DNA of 64,000 bases from Desulfovibrio litoralis DSM 11393 (GCF_900143255.1 NZ_FRDI01000002.1:296851-360850); one strand, 5' to 3'. Counted from the first letter of the stretch, positions 42,448 through 53,049 are shown. Program-made: numbers and translations. Notes: a model not told the origin generated them from the sequence alone.

Positions 42448-44328
42448 ATGCAAAAGTCTGAAAAAAAATCTTTATCAAAAGCCGTTTTTGAAAATACGCC
42501 GATTTTACCCATGACTCGCCAAGAGATGAAACAACTTGGGTGGTCTGAGCTTGATATACTTTTAGTCTCGGGCGATGCTTATATTGATCACCCTTCTTTT
42601 GGGGTTTCTCTTTTAGGGCGTTGGTTGGTGGAGCATGGCTTTCGGGTTGGAGTTATTGCCCAACCTGAGTGGCAGGGAGCGGAAAAAAATATTTCTAACT
42701 CGTTATCTAAAATAACTGATATGGGTCGCCCAAAACTTTTTGCCGGGGTTAGCGCCGGGGCGATTGACTCTATGCTGGCACATTATACGGCGTTTAGAAA
42801 AAAACGCCATGATGATGCGTATACTCCCGGTGGGAAAAACGGTTCTCGTCCGAATAGAGCTACAATAATTTATAGTAATTTATTGCGTCAAAATTTTAAA
42901 GATATTCCAATTGTGCTTGGCGGAATTGAAGCTTCTTTAAGAAGAATAACACATTATGACTTTTGGACTGATGCCTTGCGTTTGCCTCTTTTGTGTGATG
43001 CTAAGGCAGATGTTTTAATTTACGGTATGGGTGAAAAAGCAATTTTAGAGTTGGCAAACAAAGCAAAAAACGCTTTAGCAAAGACTCAATCAGAGTTTTT
43101 GTTGCGAAAAGATTTTGTTGATGTTGCAAAATATACATTGGGAACAGCTTTTATTAGTTCTGGCAATAATGCGGACGATGAGCTAAAAATAATTTCAGAT
43201 CAAGCTTCAAATAAAGAAGAATATACAATCAGAGTTTTACCAAGTTTAAATGAGATTAAATTAAAACCAGAATTGTTGATCCAGAGTGCTTTAACTTTAG
43301 AAGAACAGGTTCATCAGGCTGACTTTTATTGTATTGAAAAAATTGACGATAAACGCAACTTGATTTTAGCTCCCCCTCAAGATAACCTGACTACAAGCGA
43401 GTTAGATTTATTATATGGTTTAGCTTTTTCTCGCCTAGCTCACCCTTTATATAAAGAACCAATTCCGGCTTGGGAGATGATTCGTACAAGTATTACCAGC
43501 CACCGAGGTTGTGGTGGGGCTTGTTCTTTTTGTTCTCTTTCTTTACATCAAGGCAGGAAGATTAGCTCTCGTAGCTCTGAATCTATTTTACAAGAGCTTG
43601 ATAAAATTACTTTTTCCTCTCAAACTTCAAAAAACTTTACAAATCAAACCAAAATTCCAAAGTGGGCAAGTTCGATTAGTGATGTCGGTGGTCCGAGTGC
43701 TAATATGTGGCAGGCGGTTTGTACGTTTGAACAAAAAAAATGTTTGCGAAAAAGTTGTATGTTTCCAGGTGTTTGTAAGTTTTTTAAAATAGATCAAATG
43801 CAACATATAAAGCTTTTACGTCAGATTAACCAACATAAAAATGTGAATAATGTTAGAGTTGCAAGCGGAATACGTCTTGATTTAGCCCTTAATCAAACCG
43901 AGGCGTTAGAGGCTTATGCAAGAGAATTTACGGGAGGTCTGTTAAAAATTGCCCCCGAACATATTTGCGAGCATGTTTTAACGTTGATGCGTAAACCTAC
44001 TTTAGAGCGTTTTGAGGCATTTTTGGAGCGTTTTCAGCGTTCATCTGAGCAAGCGAAAAAAGAACAATATATTATCCCTTATTTAATGAGTGCTTTTCCG
44101 GGCTGTGAAGATAAAGATATGTTGATGTTAAAAAAATGGTTGGCTCAAAAAAGATGGACACCAAAGCAAGTGCAATGTTTTATTCCAACTCCGGGAACCG
44201 TTGCAACGGGAATGTTTTATTCAAAAAAAGATTGCGACGGAAATAATATTTATGTAGCACGCAGTGATGCTGATAGAATGCGTCAACATTATATTTTGAT
44301 TCAAGGTTCTGAAAAGCGTAGCAAATAA
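42448..44328 (+). CDS. YgiQ family radical SAM protein (UPF0313)
   Basis: 626 residues. Radical SAM cluster motif Cys355-x3-Cys359-x2-Cys362 in SHRGCGGACSFCSLSLHQG. Upstream are the cobalamin-like domain features (DILLVSGDAYIDHPSFG, GGIEASLRRITHYDFW). Downstream are SDVGGPSANMWQ, RVASGIRLDL, LKIAPEHICEHVL and the C-terminal CFIPTPGTVATGMFYS. Reaction unknown. Single gene on the plus strand with no ribosome-binding site of note. Confidence 0.92.
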   Translation: MQKSEKKSLSKAVFENTPILPMTRQEMKQLGWSELDILLVSGDAYIDHPSFGVSLLGRWLVEHGFRVGVIAQPEWQGAEKNISNSLSKITDMGRPKLFAGVSAGAIDSMLAHYTAFRKKRHDDAYTPGGKNGSRPNRATIIYSNLLRQNFKDIPIVLGGIEASLRRITHYDFWTDALRLPLLCDAKADVLIYGMGEKAILELANKAKNALAKTQSEFLLRKDFVDVAKYTLGTAFISSGNNADDELKIISDQASNKEEYTIRVLPSLNEIKLKPELLIQSALTLEEQVHQADFYCIEKIDDKRNLILAPPQDNLTTSELDLLYGLAFSRLAHPLYKEPIPAWEMIRTSITSHRGCGGACSFCSLSLHQGRKISSRSSESILQELDKITFSSQTSKNFTNQTKIPKWASSISDVGGPSANMWQAVCTFEQKKCLRKSCMFPGVCKFFKIDQMQHIKLLRQINQHKNVNNVRVASGIRLDLALNQTEALEAYAREFTGGLLKIAPEHICEHVLTLMRKPTLERFEAFLERFQRSSEQAKKEQYIIPYLMSAFPGCEDKDMLMLKKWLAQKRWTPKQVQCFIPTPGTVATGMFYSKKDCDGNNIYVARSDADRMRQHYILIQGSEKRSK

Positions 44329-44449
44329 TTTGCAGTACTGTTTTTACCAAGTAACGTTTAAAAGCATATAAAAAGTCATTTTATCTTATCATCTCTTTAC
44401 TTTCTGGCTTGATATGCTAAAGAATAAAAAAACATCAAGGATTATAAGA

Positions 44450-45568
44450 ATGAAGCTGGTTATAATTGGAAATCAGTCCAGAGCCATGAATAATTTTTGG
44501 ACTGTCTTAATCTGTAATGCGATTGCCAAAGGGCATGAAGTTGTGGCGTTTTTGCCTGATGCAGACGAGTGGACAGAAAAGCTCCATGAACTTGGTGTTA
44601 AAATACGTTTTTATCCTTTAGATCGTAAAGGTTTAAATCCGCTTAACGATTATAAAACCGTTATTGCCTTAAAAAAACTTTTGGAAGAAGAAAAGCCCGA
44701 TCGTCTTTTTGTTTATACGATAAAAGCTGTTATTTACGGTTCTTTGGCTGCTGCTTTGGCTAAATATCCCAAAAAAGAATATCGTTATGCTATGATAACT
44801 GGCTTGGGTTATGCCTTTGAAGCAGATAGCTTTTTGAAAAAAAGCCTTAGAATGGTCGCCGTATTGCTCTATCGTCTTGCCTTAAACCAAGTGAATACGG
44901 TGTTTTTTCAAAACCAAGACGATAAAGAACTTTTTGAAGAATTACATATTCTTCCAAAAAATATAGAGATTCAATTTTCACCGGGAACGGGGGTTGATAC
45001 GCTTTTGTTTTCCGAAGTTCCACTGCCTGAGGCTCAACAACATTTTTTACTTGTGGCTCGACTTTTGGAAGCAAAAGGCATTAGAGATTTTTATTATGCG
45101 GCTAAAATTGTTAAAGAACAATATCCCGACACGATTTTTAGTATTTTAGGGCCTGAAGAAAACGGGGTTGGCGGAATTCCTTTAAGTGAAGTGAGAGACT
45201 GGGAAAAAGAAGGGGTCTTGCAATATCTGGGTGCTACTAATGATGTGCGTCCTTATATTGCCGAAGCTTCAGTAATGGTTTTGCCTTCTTATCGAGAGGG
45301 AACTCCTTGTGCTTTATTAGAAGGAATGAGCATGGGGCGGGCTGTGCTTGCCACTAAAGTTCCGGGTTGTAAAGAAGTTGTTAAAAATAAAGTTAACGGT
45401 TTTTTATCTCCCGTTCAAGACCCCGAAGCTCTTGCGGATATTATGATAAAATTTATTGAAATACCTGCATTGAGTAAAAGTATGGGGCATGAGGGGCGCA
45501 AATTTGCAGAAGAAAGATTTGATGCGAATAAAGTTGCCGAAAACCTTTTAACACATTTTAAACTATAA
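44450..45568 (+). CDS. Glycosyltransferase, GT4 type
   Basis: 372 residues. GT-B fold: N-terminal LVIIGNQSRAMNNFW and ITGLGYAFE; C-terminal nucleotide-sugar part with FLLVARLLEAKGIRDFYYA, FSILGPEENG and the E-x7-E motif in PSYREGTPCALLEGMSMGRAVLATKVPGCKE. It resembles PglA/CapM-like enzymes that add HexNAc to lipid-linked glycans; the sugar is inferred. ATG 44450 with AAGGA upstream is preferred to ATG 44414. Confidence 0.85.
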   Translation: MKLVIIGNQSRAMNNFWTVLICNAIAKGHEVVAFLPDADEWTEKLHELGVKIRFYPLDRKGLNPLNDYKTVIALKKLLEEEKPDRLFVYTIKAVIYGSLAAALAKYPKKEYRYAMITGLGYAFEADSFLKKSLRMVAVLLYRLALNQVNTVFFQNQDDKELFEELHILPKNIEIQFSPGTGVDTLLFSEVPLPEAQQHFLLVARLLEAKGIRDFYYAAKIVKEQYPDTIFSILGPEENGVGGIPLSEVRDWEKEGVLQYLGATNDVRPYIAEASVMVLPSYREGTPCALLEGMSMGRAVLATKVPGCKEVVKNKVNGFLSPVQDPEALADIMIKFIEIPALSKSMGHEGRKFAEERFDANKVAENLLTHFKL

Positions 45569-45626
45569 ACAGCGTTAATTTATTAATGTTATTATGTTGT
45601 AATCGCTAAACTTTAGTCTAAAACTT

Positions 45627-46652
45627 ATGTCAGTAAAAACTACGTTAAAATTTTTATCATTAAGAATCTTAAAAAAATTCTTTTGGCTGTGCATTACTTT
45701 TTTGGGTATTACCATTTTGAGCTTTTGGATTATTCATTTAGCTCCCGGTTCTCCTACAGAATTACAAACAACTCTGAACCCTATTGCAAGCGACCTTACT
45801 CGCCAACGTCTTGATGCGTTATACGGTTTGGATCGTCCGCTTTATGTGCAATATTTTGATTGGGTAAAACGTCTTGTTACTCTTGATTTTGGAAATTCTC
45901 TTTCCAGTGATGCCAGACCGGTTTTGGAAAAAATCAGCGAGCGTTTACCTTTAACCGTTGGAATGAATATAGCGTCTTTGTTTTTGTCTTTATTGATTGC
46001 TGTTCCTTTGGGTATTATGTCGGCTTGTAAAAAAGGGGGCTGGCTAGATAATTTAACGACAATTTTTGTTTTTATCGGTTTTGCCATGCCTAGTTTTTGG
46101 CTTGCTTTAATTTTAATGATTTACTTTGGTATTGAATGGCAAATTTTTCCGATTTCAGGTATAAAATCAATGGATTATGAATATCTTAGCACTTTTGGAA
46201 AAATGAAAGATATTTTATCACATCTTGCCTTACCGCTTTTTGTCTATACCTTTGGGAGTTTGGCAGGCATGAGCCGTTTTATGCGTTCCTCTATGCTGGA
46301 AGTATTAAATCAAGACTATATTTTAACAGCTAGAGCTAAGGGTCTTCCCGAGCATGTTGTAATTTATAAACACGCACTGCGTAACGCATTGTTGCCCGTG
46401 ATTACTTTGCTTGGTTTATCTATTCCCGGGTTGATTGGTGGAAGCGTGATAATAGAAAGCATTTTTGCTTTACCCGGGCTTGGTCAATTGTTTTATACTG
46501 CTGTAATGTCAAGAGATTATCCAATGATTATGGGAAACCTTGTCTTGGGTGCTGTTCTAACGCTTTTGGGTAATTTATTGGCTGATTTTTGCTACGGTTT
46601 AGCAGACCCTCGCATCAGAACAGGGCAACATAATCAAAGCGGGGGCGAATAA
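45627..46652 (+). CDS. Peptide-type ABC transporter permease (DppB/OppB family)
   Basis: 341 residues, six helices. First helix [20 protein letters not shown], then [19 protein letters not shown] and FGNSL, and the EAA loop [36 protein letters not shown] are typical of DppB. It imports oligopeptides or nickel-type substrates with a partner permease, binding protein and ATPases, none of which except DppC is nearby. It overlaps the next start by one base (TAATG). Confidence 0.9.
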   Translation: MSVKTTLKFLSLRILKKFFWLCITFLGITILSFWIIHLAPGSPTELQTTLNPIASDLTRQRLDALYGLDRPLYVQYFDWVKRLVTLDFGNSLSSDARPVLEKISERLPLTVGMNIASLFLSLLIAVPLGIMSACKKGGWLDNLTTIFVFIGFAMPSFWLALILMIYFGIEWQIFPISGIKSMDYEYLSTFGKMKDILSHLALPLFVYTFGSLAGMSRFMRSSMLEVLNQDYILTARAKGLPEHVVIYKHALRNALLPVITLLGLSIPGLIGGSVIIESIFALPGLGQLFYTAVMSRDYPMIMGNLVLGAVLTLLGNLLADFCYGLADPRIRTGQHNQSGGE

Positions 46653-47515
46653 TGCAAACTTGTCAAATTCGCCAAAGTTTTTGGGCAAAATTAAAAAGAC
46701 TTTTACCTTTTGATAATACTTTTTTTATTTGTGGTTTATTTATTGTTTTTATGATGTCTTTTCTCGCCGTTTTTGCACCGTTTATTAGTGGATATGATCC
46801 GAATGATCTGACGAGTCATATTCTTCTTCCACCTAGTGCGGAACATTTTTTGGGAACTGATGCTTTAGGGCGAGATGTATTTGCTCGTCTGCTTTATGGT
46901 GGGCGTGTGTCTTTATGGGTCGGTTTTGTATCCGTTGGAATTTCAATAAGCATTGGGATCGTTCTTGGTTTATTATCTGGTTTTTTAGGCGGAATCGTAG
47001 ACGAATTAATTATGCGTCTTGTAGATATTATGCTCTGTTTTCCTTCTTTCTTTTTAATTCTTGCGGTTATTGCTTTTATGGAACCGAGTTTAAATAACAT
47101 AATGATTGTAATAGGTTTTACTTCGTGGATGGGTATAACTCGTTTAGTTAGAGCCGAAACGCTTTCTTTAAAAGAGCGTGATTTTATTGCGGCGGCTAAA
47201 CTAGCCGGAAGCAGTAAACTTAAAATTATGTTTAGGCATATCTTGCCAAATGCCTTGGCTCCCGTTTTGGTTTCCGCAACCTTAGGTATTGCCGGTGCGA
47301 TTTTAGTGGAATCTTCCTTTAGCTTTTTGGGGTTGGGTGTTCAACCGCCTGAACCAAGCTGGGGAAATATGTTGCTTGAGGGAAAAGAAGTGATGGAAGT
47401 TGCTTGGTGGCTTTGGCTTTTTCCGGGTTTAAGTATTTTAATTACTGTTTTGGGTTATAATTTATTGGGTGAAGGTTTAAGAGATATTCTTGATCCGAGA
47501 TTAAAAAATCGCTAA
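46652..47515 (+). CDS. Peptide-type ABC transporter permease (DppC/OppC family)
   Basis: 287 residues, with LLPPSAEHFLGTDALGRDVFARLLYGGRVSL, the EAA loop AETLSLKERDFIAAAKLAGSSKLKIMFRHILPNALAPV and VQPPEPSWGNMLLEG, typical of DppC. Start overlaps the dppB-like stop. Its last bases overlap the 3' end of the opposite-strand comEC gene by 4 bp. No dppA, dppD or dppF follows. Confidence 0.9.
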   Translation: MQTCQIRQSFWAKLKRLLPFDNTFFICGLFIVFMMSFLAVFAPFISGYDPNDLTSHILLPPSAEHFLGTDALGRDVFARLLYGGRVSLWVGFVSVGISISIGIVLGLLSGFLGGIVDELIMRLVDIMLCFPSFFLILAVIAFMEPSLNNIMIVIGFTSWMGITRLVRAETLSLKERDFIAAAKLAGSSKLKIMFRHILPNALAPVLVSATLGIAGAILVESSFSFLGLGVQPPEPSWGNMLLEGKEVMEVAWWLWLFPGLSILITVLGYNLLGEGLRDILDPRLKNR

Positions 47516-50196
47516 TAACATAATTCCTCTGTTTTAATAATTATTTCACCTTCTTCACCGATAACTCGCAGGGGAATATTTAAGTTTTTTAAAGCTTCTC
47601 GTACTTTTTTTGAAGGAAACCCCCAGTTATTGCCATAACCCGTTGAGGCTAAAGCGATTTTGGGTTTTACTCTTTGATAAAGTTCGAGGTTTAAAGAACT
47701 TTCCGAACCATGATGTGGTAAAATCAAGACCTCTGATTCAAGTATTTGATTTTTGCTTAAGAAGCGTTTTAAGCCTTTTTGTTGAAGGTCGCCGAGAACA
47801 ATCATTAAACCTTTGGGTGTATTGTTTGTTTCTTCTTTAACAAAACGCAAGACCAAACTGTTTTCATTGGTATTTATAAATTCTTCCGAATTGTTTGGGT
47901 ATAATACTTCAATATAAATTTTGATATTTTCCTTTTGAGAAAATAAAATACGCTTATTTTCACGCCAATATTCAATGTTTAAATGATTTTTTTTGATAAT
48001 TTGATGTAGTATTTTTTCAGAGCTATTTTCAGTTGGTAGGGTGTTAAAGGCAATTCGCTTTACTGAAAAGTTTTCTAAAAGGTATAAAAGCCCTTTTAAA
48101 TGGTCGTTATCCGGGTGTGTATTGACAATAAAATCAAGACGTGGGGCTTGGTTATAAGTTAAAATCGGTGTGATAATATGTTTTCCGCTATCAAAATATT
48201 TACTGTTAAAACCACCACCATCACAGATTAAGCGTTGTCCAAAACTTTCTATTAATAAGGCTTGGGCTTGTCCTACGTCTAACATTTTTATGGAAAAAAT
48301 ATTTTGTTTTGCCTCAGAATATGGTGAATAGCGTAGTAAAACAGGATATAAAGATAAGGCAAAAGCCAAAACCAAGATAAGTTGATGAATCACTTTTACT
48401 TTTAATTGTTTAAATCTATACGTAATAAAAACAATCATTAATATTGCCAAAATCCAAAAAGCAAGAGAGGCAGAGGGAAGAGGGCGTAAAGGTGTAAAAA
48501 CATTAAGCCACTCATGATTATTAAGGAAAATGAGCAGGTTTAAAAATAAATCGCAAATCAAGGCACTTAAACTAAAAAATTGTTCACTCAAAAAATTAAA
48601 AGACAAAGCGGCGAAGACAAAAGCAATAAAAGCCAGAGGTAAGACTAAAAAGGTTAAAACGGGAATCCAGATTACGTTTAAAAAGAAAAAAATCGGGACT
48701 TCACCGAAATAAAAACTAGTAATTGGCAAGAGAAATATTTGAATACTGAAACTTAAAAGCAAGATTGTCAGGCCGGCTCTTAAACAACGTTTATAAAAAG
48801 ACCGCCCGTATAAAAAAGGCATTTTTTCTATGCCAAGTTGTATGAGTGGTAAAAACAAAATAATTGCAAAAATTGAAAGCACGGAAAGTTGAAAGCTTAG
48901 CTCAAAGATGAGGTTAGTCTCAATAATTGCCACTAATAAAACTGTTAAAACAAGGGCATCTTCGACTTTTTTTAATCGGCTGAAAAGAACGGCAAAGGCA
49001 GCAACAGTAAGCATAAACATTGCCCTGATTAAAGAGGGGGAAAAGGCACCAAGCCATAAATAAATTAAACCCAAGGGAAGACTTAAAAGAAAGGCAAGTT
49101 TTATCCGAGGTTGTTTTAGATAAATAGTTGGCTTAAAAAAAGCTATAATATTTATTATAGTTAGGCTTAAAACAAAAACTAAGCTTAAATGTAAGCCCGA
49201 TAATGCCAAGCTATGAATTAGGGCAGAGCGTTGAAATAAAGAAGCGGTGTTTGAAGAAATAAACTGTCTGTCTCCGCTGATTAAGGCATAAACTATGCCT
49301 CTTGCATCGGAAAGTTCCGGCTTGAGGCTTAATTTAAGTTTTTGTAATAAATTATTTCTGTGTTGAGATAAGTTTTTTTGCAGGGTTTGAGATAGGTCTT
49401 GTTGAACTCTTATATCAAGTTTTGTAAATTGAGTTTTATTTTTTACGCTGAGACAACGATAAAAAATTCCTTGTTTGTTCCAATATTCATCGCTGTTTGT
49501 GGTGTTTTCGTTTTTAAAACTTCTTTGCTTTCTTAATTTTAAAAGGGCGGAGTAATAAGTTCCCTCAAGAAGAGTTTGGTTTGAGTCAGCCCCAAATAAA
49601 TTTTGAACATTATCTAAAGTTAAGACTGCTTTAATATTATTAGCATTTTTTGATTCGTCTTGAGTATTGTTCGTAATAACTTTTGGCGTTTGCGTTGGTT
49701 GAAGCTCTGAAATAATCAGGCGTAAGCGACCGTCATAAAGCCCTCTAACCGATTCAAGTTTAAAGGTTAATTCTTGACCTTTTTTAAACTCTTCTGAGTT
49801 TTCGTCGAGTAGTTTGTTTAACTGATTTGAGTTAGTTATTTGGTTGTCTTTTGGCGTTGGAAGTTGAGTTATTTTTATAACAGTTATTAGGCTAAGAAAA
49901 AACACACAGCATATTAAAATACTGCGTGTTTGTAATTGTTTTTTATCAAGACTGTGAAAATAAGCTTTTTCTTTGTTTGCTATGTTTGGAGTGTGTATTT
50001 TTTGGTTTTTTTCGGAACTACTTATTCCGAACAAAAATATGAAAAAGAAGCCTAAAAGACTGAGTTGAATATTTTCAAAAGCGAATAAAGCACAAATAAA
50101 GCTTAACGCCAAAAAATGCCATGTTCCTAAACTTGACCAAGGTTGAAGCCAAGGTTTGTATTTAATATCGTTTTTGTTTTTTTCGTCTTTTTTCAA
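47512..50196 (-). CDS. comEC: ComEC/Rec2 family DNA-uptake channel protein
   Basis: 894 residues. N-terminal membrane part, an OB-like periplasmic domain (about 150-290), the Competence domain with GDRQFISSNTASLFQRSALIHSLALSGLHLSLV (about 335-370), many helices, and a C-terminal metallo-beta-lactamase domain from about residue 665 (MLDVGQAQALLIES, THPDNDHLKGLLYLL, LPHHGSESSLN). In competent bacteria ComEC moves single-stranded DNA across the inner membrane. No other com gene is in the window, so competence is not established. It follows proA by 66 nt. Confidence 0.9.
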   Translation of the reverse strand: MKKDEKNKNDIKYKPWLQPWSSLGTWHFLALSFICALFAFENIQLSLLGFFFIFLFGISSSEKNQKIHTPNIANKEKAYFHSLDKKQLQTRSILICCVFFLSLITVIKITQLPTPKDNQITNSNQLNKLLDENSEEFKKGQELTFKLESVRGLYDGRLRLIISELQPTQTPKVITNNTQDESKNANNIKAVLTLDNVQNLFGADSNQTLLEGTYYSALLKLRKQRSFKNENTTNSDEYWNKQGIFYRCLSVKNKTQFTKLDIRVQQDLSQTLQKNLSQHRNNLLQKLKLSLKPELSDARGIVYALISGDRQFISSNTASLFQRSALIHSLALSGLHLSLVFVLSLTIINIIAFFKPTIYLKQPRIKLAFLLSLPLGLIYLWLGAFSPSLIRAMFMLTVAAFAVLFSRLKKVEDALVLTVLLVAIIETNLIFELSFQLSVLSIFAIILFLPLIQLGIEKMPFLYGRSFYKRCLRAGLTILLLSFSIQIFLLPITSFYFGEVPIFFFLNVIWIPVLTFLVLPLAFIAFVFAALSFNFLSEQFFSLSALICDLFLNLLIFLNNHEWLNVFTPLRPLPSASLAFWILAILMIVFITYRFKQLKVKVIHQLILVLAFALSLYPVLLRYSPYSEAKQNIFSIKMLDVGQAQALLIESFGQRLICDGGGFNSKYFDSGKHIITPILTYNQAPRLDFIVNTHPDNDHLKGLLYLLENFSVKRIAFNTLPTENSSEKILHQIIKKNHLNIEYWRENKRILFSQKENIKIYIEVLYPNNSEEFINTNENSLVLRFVKEETNNTPKGLMIVLGDLQQKGLKRFLSKNQILESEVLILPHHGSESSLNLELYQRVKPKIALASTGYGNNWGFPSKKVREALKNLNIPLRVIGEEGEIIIKTEELCY

Positions 50197-50262
50197 CCCT
50201 GTTCCCTGAACTGTCTTGTTTCGGTTTAAGGTTTATTTAGCTATATTTTCGCTTATTTTTCA

Positions 50263-51531
50263 CTAAGCACGAGTCGTATAATCTCCGTAGGCTATCCACT
50301 TATAACTAGTTAATGCTTCAAGTCCCATTGGTCCTCGTGCGTGTAATTTTTGAGTACTAACCGCAATTTCAGAACCGAGTCCAAACTGGGCTCCGTCTGT
50401 AAAGCGTGTACTGGCGTTAACATAAACCGCCGCTGCATCAACTTGAGAAATAAAAATATCGGCTTGTTTAGTATCGTTTGTTAAAATTGCTTCTGAGTGT
50501 TGAGTTCCGCAAGCTCTAATATGATCTATTGCTTCGTTTAAATTTGAGACGAGTTTTAAATTCAAATCTAACGACAGCCATTCTTTAGAGTAATCTTCTT
50601 TTTTAACTTCAACAAAAGCCGCACCGTCTTCGGGCAAGAACTGTTTTACTTCCGGACTGATATGTAAAGTTACCTGTTGTCTTTTTAAAGCATGACTTAA
50701 GTTTGAGATAAAAGGATCGGCAATATCTTTATGAACTAAAAGTGTTTCGAGGGTGTTACAAGTACTTGGACGTTGTGTTTTTGCGTTTATGATTATCTCA
50801 ATTGCTTTTTCTTGATTGGCACTTTTATCAACAAAAATATGGCATACGCCTATTCCGCCGGTAATTACGGGGATAGTTGCGTTTTCTTGACAAAACTCTT
50901 GCAGTTTTTGACCGCCTCTTGGAATAATCATTGAAACATATTTATCAAGACGCACCAGACTGTTTATCAGCTTTCTATCAGGGTTATCAATATATTGAAC
51001 AATGTTTTTGGTCAGCTTGCATTCTTCTAAGGCTTGGTGAATCAGAGATACAAGAGTTAAGTTTGTATTGATTGTTTCTTTCCCTCCGCGTAAAATTACG
51101 GCGTTGGCTGTTTTTAGACATAAAGAAACAATGTCTATGGTAACGTTTGGGCGCGCTTCATAAATAGCACCAATTACACCTAAAGGAACTCGGCGACGCA
51201 TTAACTCAAGCCCGTTATCGAGTTTTTTGCTGTCTATTATTTCTCCGATCGGGTCGTTAAGCCCTATCACTGTTTTGATGTCAGCAATAATGCTTTTTAT
51301 GCGTTCGGTATTTAGCAACAACCGATCCATCAGGGCAGGACTCATTCCCCCATCTTTAGCGGTTTGTAAATCTTTTTGATTGGCTGATAAAATGGGTTCT
51401 ATATTGGCGTTAAGTTTATCTGCAATTTTTTCAAGGAGTTGGTTGCGTTGTGCAGTATTTGTTTCTGCGAGTTTCCATGACGCTTTTTGAGCTTCTTGTC
51501 CTATTTTTTCTAAAGGATTTTCTTCAAACAT
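50263..51531 (-). CDS. proA: Glutamate-5-semialdehyde dehydrogenase (gamma-glutamyl phosphate reductase)
   Basis: 422 residues. Second step of proline synthesis. [57 protein letters not shown], the catalytic Cys in [15 protein letters not shown], and [21 protein letters not shown] are all family hallmarks. Downstream partner of proB, 66 nt away. Confidence 0.97.
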   Translation of the reverse strand: MFEENPLEKIGQEAQKASWKLAETNTAQRNQLLEKIADKLNANIEPILSANQKDLQTAKDGGMSPALMDRLLLNTERIKSIIADIKTVIGLNDPIGEIIDSKKLDNGLELMRRRVPLGVIGAIYEARPNVTIDIVSLCLKTANAVILRGGKETINTNLTLVSLIHQALEECKLTKNIVQYIDNPDRKLINSLVRLDKYVSMIIPRGGQKLQEFCQENATIPVITGGIGVCHIFVDKSANQEKAIEIIINAKTQRPSTCNTLETLLVHKDIADPFISNLSHALKRQQVTLHISPEVKQFLPEDGAAFVEVKKEDYSKEWLSLDLNLKLVSNLNEAIDHIRACGTQHSEAILTNDTKQADIFISQVDAAAVYVNASTRFTDGAQFGLGSEIAVSTQKLHARGPMGLEALTSYKWIAYGDYTTRA

Positions 51532-51597
51532 GTTTTTCTCCTTTTAAGCTTAGCGCTCGTTTCAACATTTATATAATGAGATATATTTAACAACTAA

Positions 51598-52701
51598 TCA
51601 ATTTAAAATCAAATCATCTCTGTGAATGGCAACGGAACCGTATTCATAACCGAGAATATTATATATTTCTCGAGAGTGTTTTCCTTTAATCAGGTCTAAA
51701 GCATCACTGCTGTAACGAGTTACTCCGTGTCCCAAATCTTTTCCCTCAGAGTCGCTAACTTTTAAAACTTCTCCGCGTGAAAAAGTTCCGTTTACTTTAA
51801 TTATTCCTTTAGGGAGTAGGGAACTACCTTTTTCCAATAATGCCTTGACTGCTCCGGAATCAAGGACAAGTTCTCCGGCGAGTGGGGCACCAAAGATCCA
51901 TTGTTTTCTACGTTCAAGTGGAGTTTTTTGGGCGTGAAAACAAGTTCCTACGGCTTTGTTTTTAAAAACTTTTTCTATTACGTCAGCTAAAACACCTGAG
52001 GCAACCGTAACACTTATTCCCGCACGTGAGGCAACGGCGGCGGCTTGAACTTTTGTTGCCATTCCGCCTGTGCCGAGTCCTGAAACGCTGTCTCCGGCTA
52101 TTTTGCGTAATTCATCGTCAATTTCATATACATCTGAAATGAGTTTGGCGTTTGGATTAGCGTGGGGGTTCGCAGTGTATAAACCTTCAATGTCGGTGAG
52201 CAGAAGAAGCTTGTCGGCATCTGCCAAAATTGCGACTAAAGCTGATAAATTGTCGTTGTCTCCGACTTTGATTTCAGCCGTGGCAACAGCGTCATTTTCG
52301 TTGATTATCGGAATAATTCCGTTATCTAATAAAGCTAAAAGCGTATCACGCGCATTTAAAAAACGTTCTCTGTCTTCAAGGTCGGCACGAGTGAGAAGCA
52401 TTTGCCCAATGTTTATTGAATAAATTGAAAAAAGTTTTTCCCAAGTTTGAATAAGTTGGCTTTGTCCGACTGCTGCCAGTAGTTGTTTTGAAGAAATATT
52501 TTTGGGAAGTTCAGGATAATTGAGATATTCTCGCCCGGCGGCGATAGCCCCGGAGGTAACGATAATAATTCTTTGACCCTTAGCGTGTTCTTTTGCACAT
52601 TGACGAACTATTTCCAACATTCCGGCTTTATTGAGCTTTTTTGATCCGGCAGTCAGAACGCTTGTTCCGAGTTTTACAACCAATGTTTCTTTTTTGTTCA
52701 T
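51598..52701 (-). CDS. proB: Glutamate 5-kinase
   Basis: 367 residues: amino-acid kinase domain ([61 protein letters not shown]) plus a C-terminal PUA domain ([17 protein letters not shown]). Catalyses phosphorylation of glutamate, the feedback-controlled start of proline synthesis. ATG 52701 is chosen; the frame stays open 37 codons further up but only by running into repeat copy G. Promoter signals must therefore lie in or near that repeat. Confidence 0.95.
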   Translation of the reverse strand: MNKKETLVVKLGTSVLTAGSKKLNKAGMLEIVRQCAKEHAKGQRIIIVTSGAIAAGREYLNYPELPKNISSKQLLAAVGQSQLIQTWEKLFSIYSINIGQMLLTRADLEDRERFLNARDTLLALLDNGIIPIINENDAVATAEIKVGDNDNLSALVAILADADKLLLLTDIEGLYTANPHANPNAKLISDVYEIDDELRKIAGDSVSGLGTGGMATKVQAAAVASRAGISVTVASGVLADVIEKVFKNKAVGTCFHAQKTPLERRKQWIFGAPLAGELVLDSGAVKALLEKGSSLLPKGIIKVNGTFSRGEVLKVSDSEGKDLGHGVTRYSSDALDLIKGKHSREIYNILGYEYGSVAIHRDDLILN

Positions 52702-52752
52702 ATTTCTATTTCCAAGGTAAGCCCTGTTTTGATAAATATCAAATTTCTTAAT

Positions 52753-52939
52753 TAAGACCATTGCAAAACGGAGTTTTGCGTGCTTTTTTATCGTTTTATT
52801 CTCTGAATACACATAGCATAAAACGAATTAAAAAACAAAAACCACTCATTTACGGGAATATTAAATTTTCCTTATTCGTGATTTTTGGAGTGTCTTTCTA
52901 GCGAAAGCCACTTAGAGACTATCGTGCAATAGCCTCTAA
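52753..52939 (+). repeat. Intergenic repeat element, copy G (best short form)
   Basis: Forward copy upstream of proB showing every part: TAAGACCATTGC head, hairpin 1 GCAAAAC/GTTTTGC (52763-52769 with 52773-52779), hairpin 2 CGTTTTAT/ATAAAACG (52792-52799 with 52818-52825), hairpin 3 near GGAATATTAAATTTTCC, TTTTTGGAGTGTC, hairpin 4 CTTTC/GAAAG (52894-52898 with 52903-52907), and tail palindrome 52912-52939. TAA occurs at both outer edges as a possible target duplication. Without the GC-rich insert it is 187 bp. Confidence 0.85.
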
Positions 52940-52988
52940 CTTGCAAAAAAACATTTATTATTGAAAGGTGTTTTGTAATGATTTTATC

Positions 52989-53023
52989 TTATGACAGAAA
53001 GCATAAAATACGTTCTGTCATAA
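52989..53023 (-). terminator. Stem-loop after the DsbA-like gene
   Basis: TTATGACAGA (52989-52998) pairs with TCTGTCATAA (53014-53023), 10 bp, placed 27 nt after the stop at 53050. Likely transcript end of the speA/DsbA-like side; the T-run is weak. Confidence 0.55.
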
Positions 53024-53049
53024 CTATTAAGTTCAACAAAACAAAGATG

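Noticed and set aside
52702-52812. N-terminal extension of ProB by 37 residues
   Set aside because: The extra codons come from repeat copy G and from its junction; the conserved ProB core begins at the ATG at 52701.
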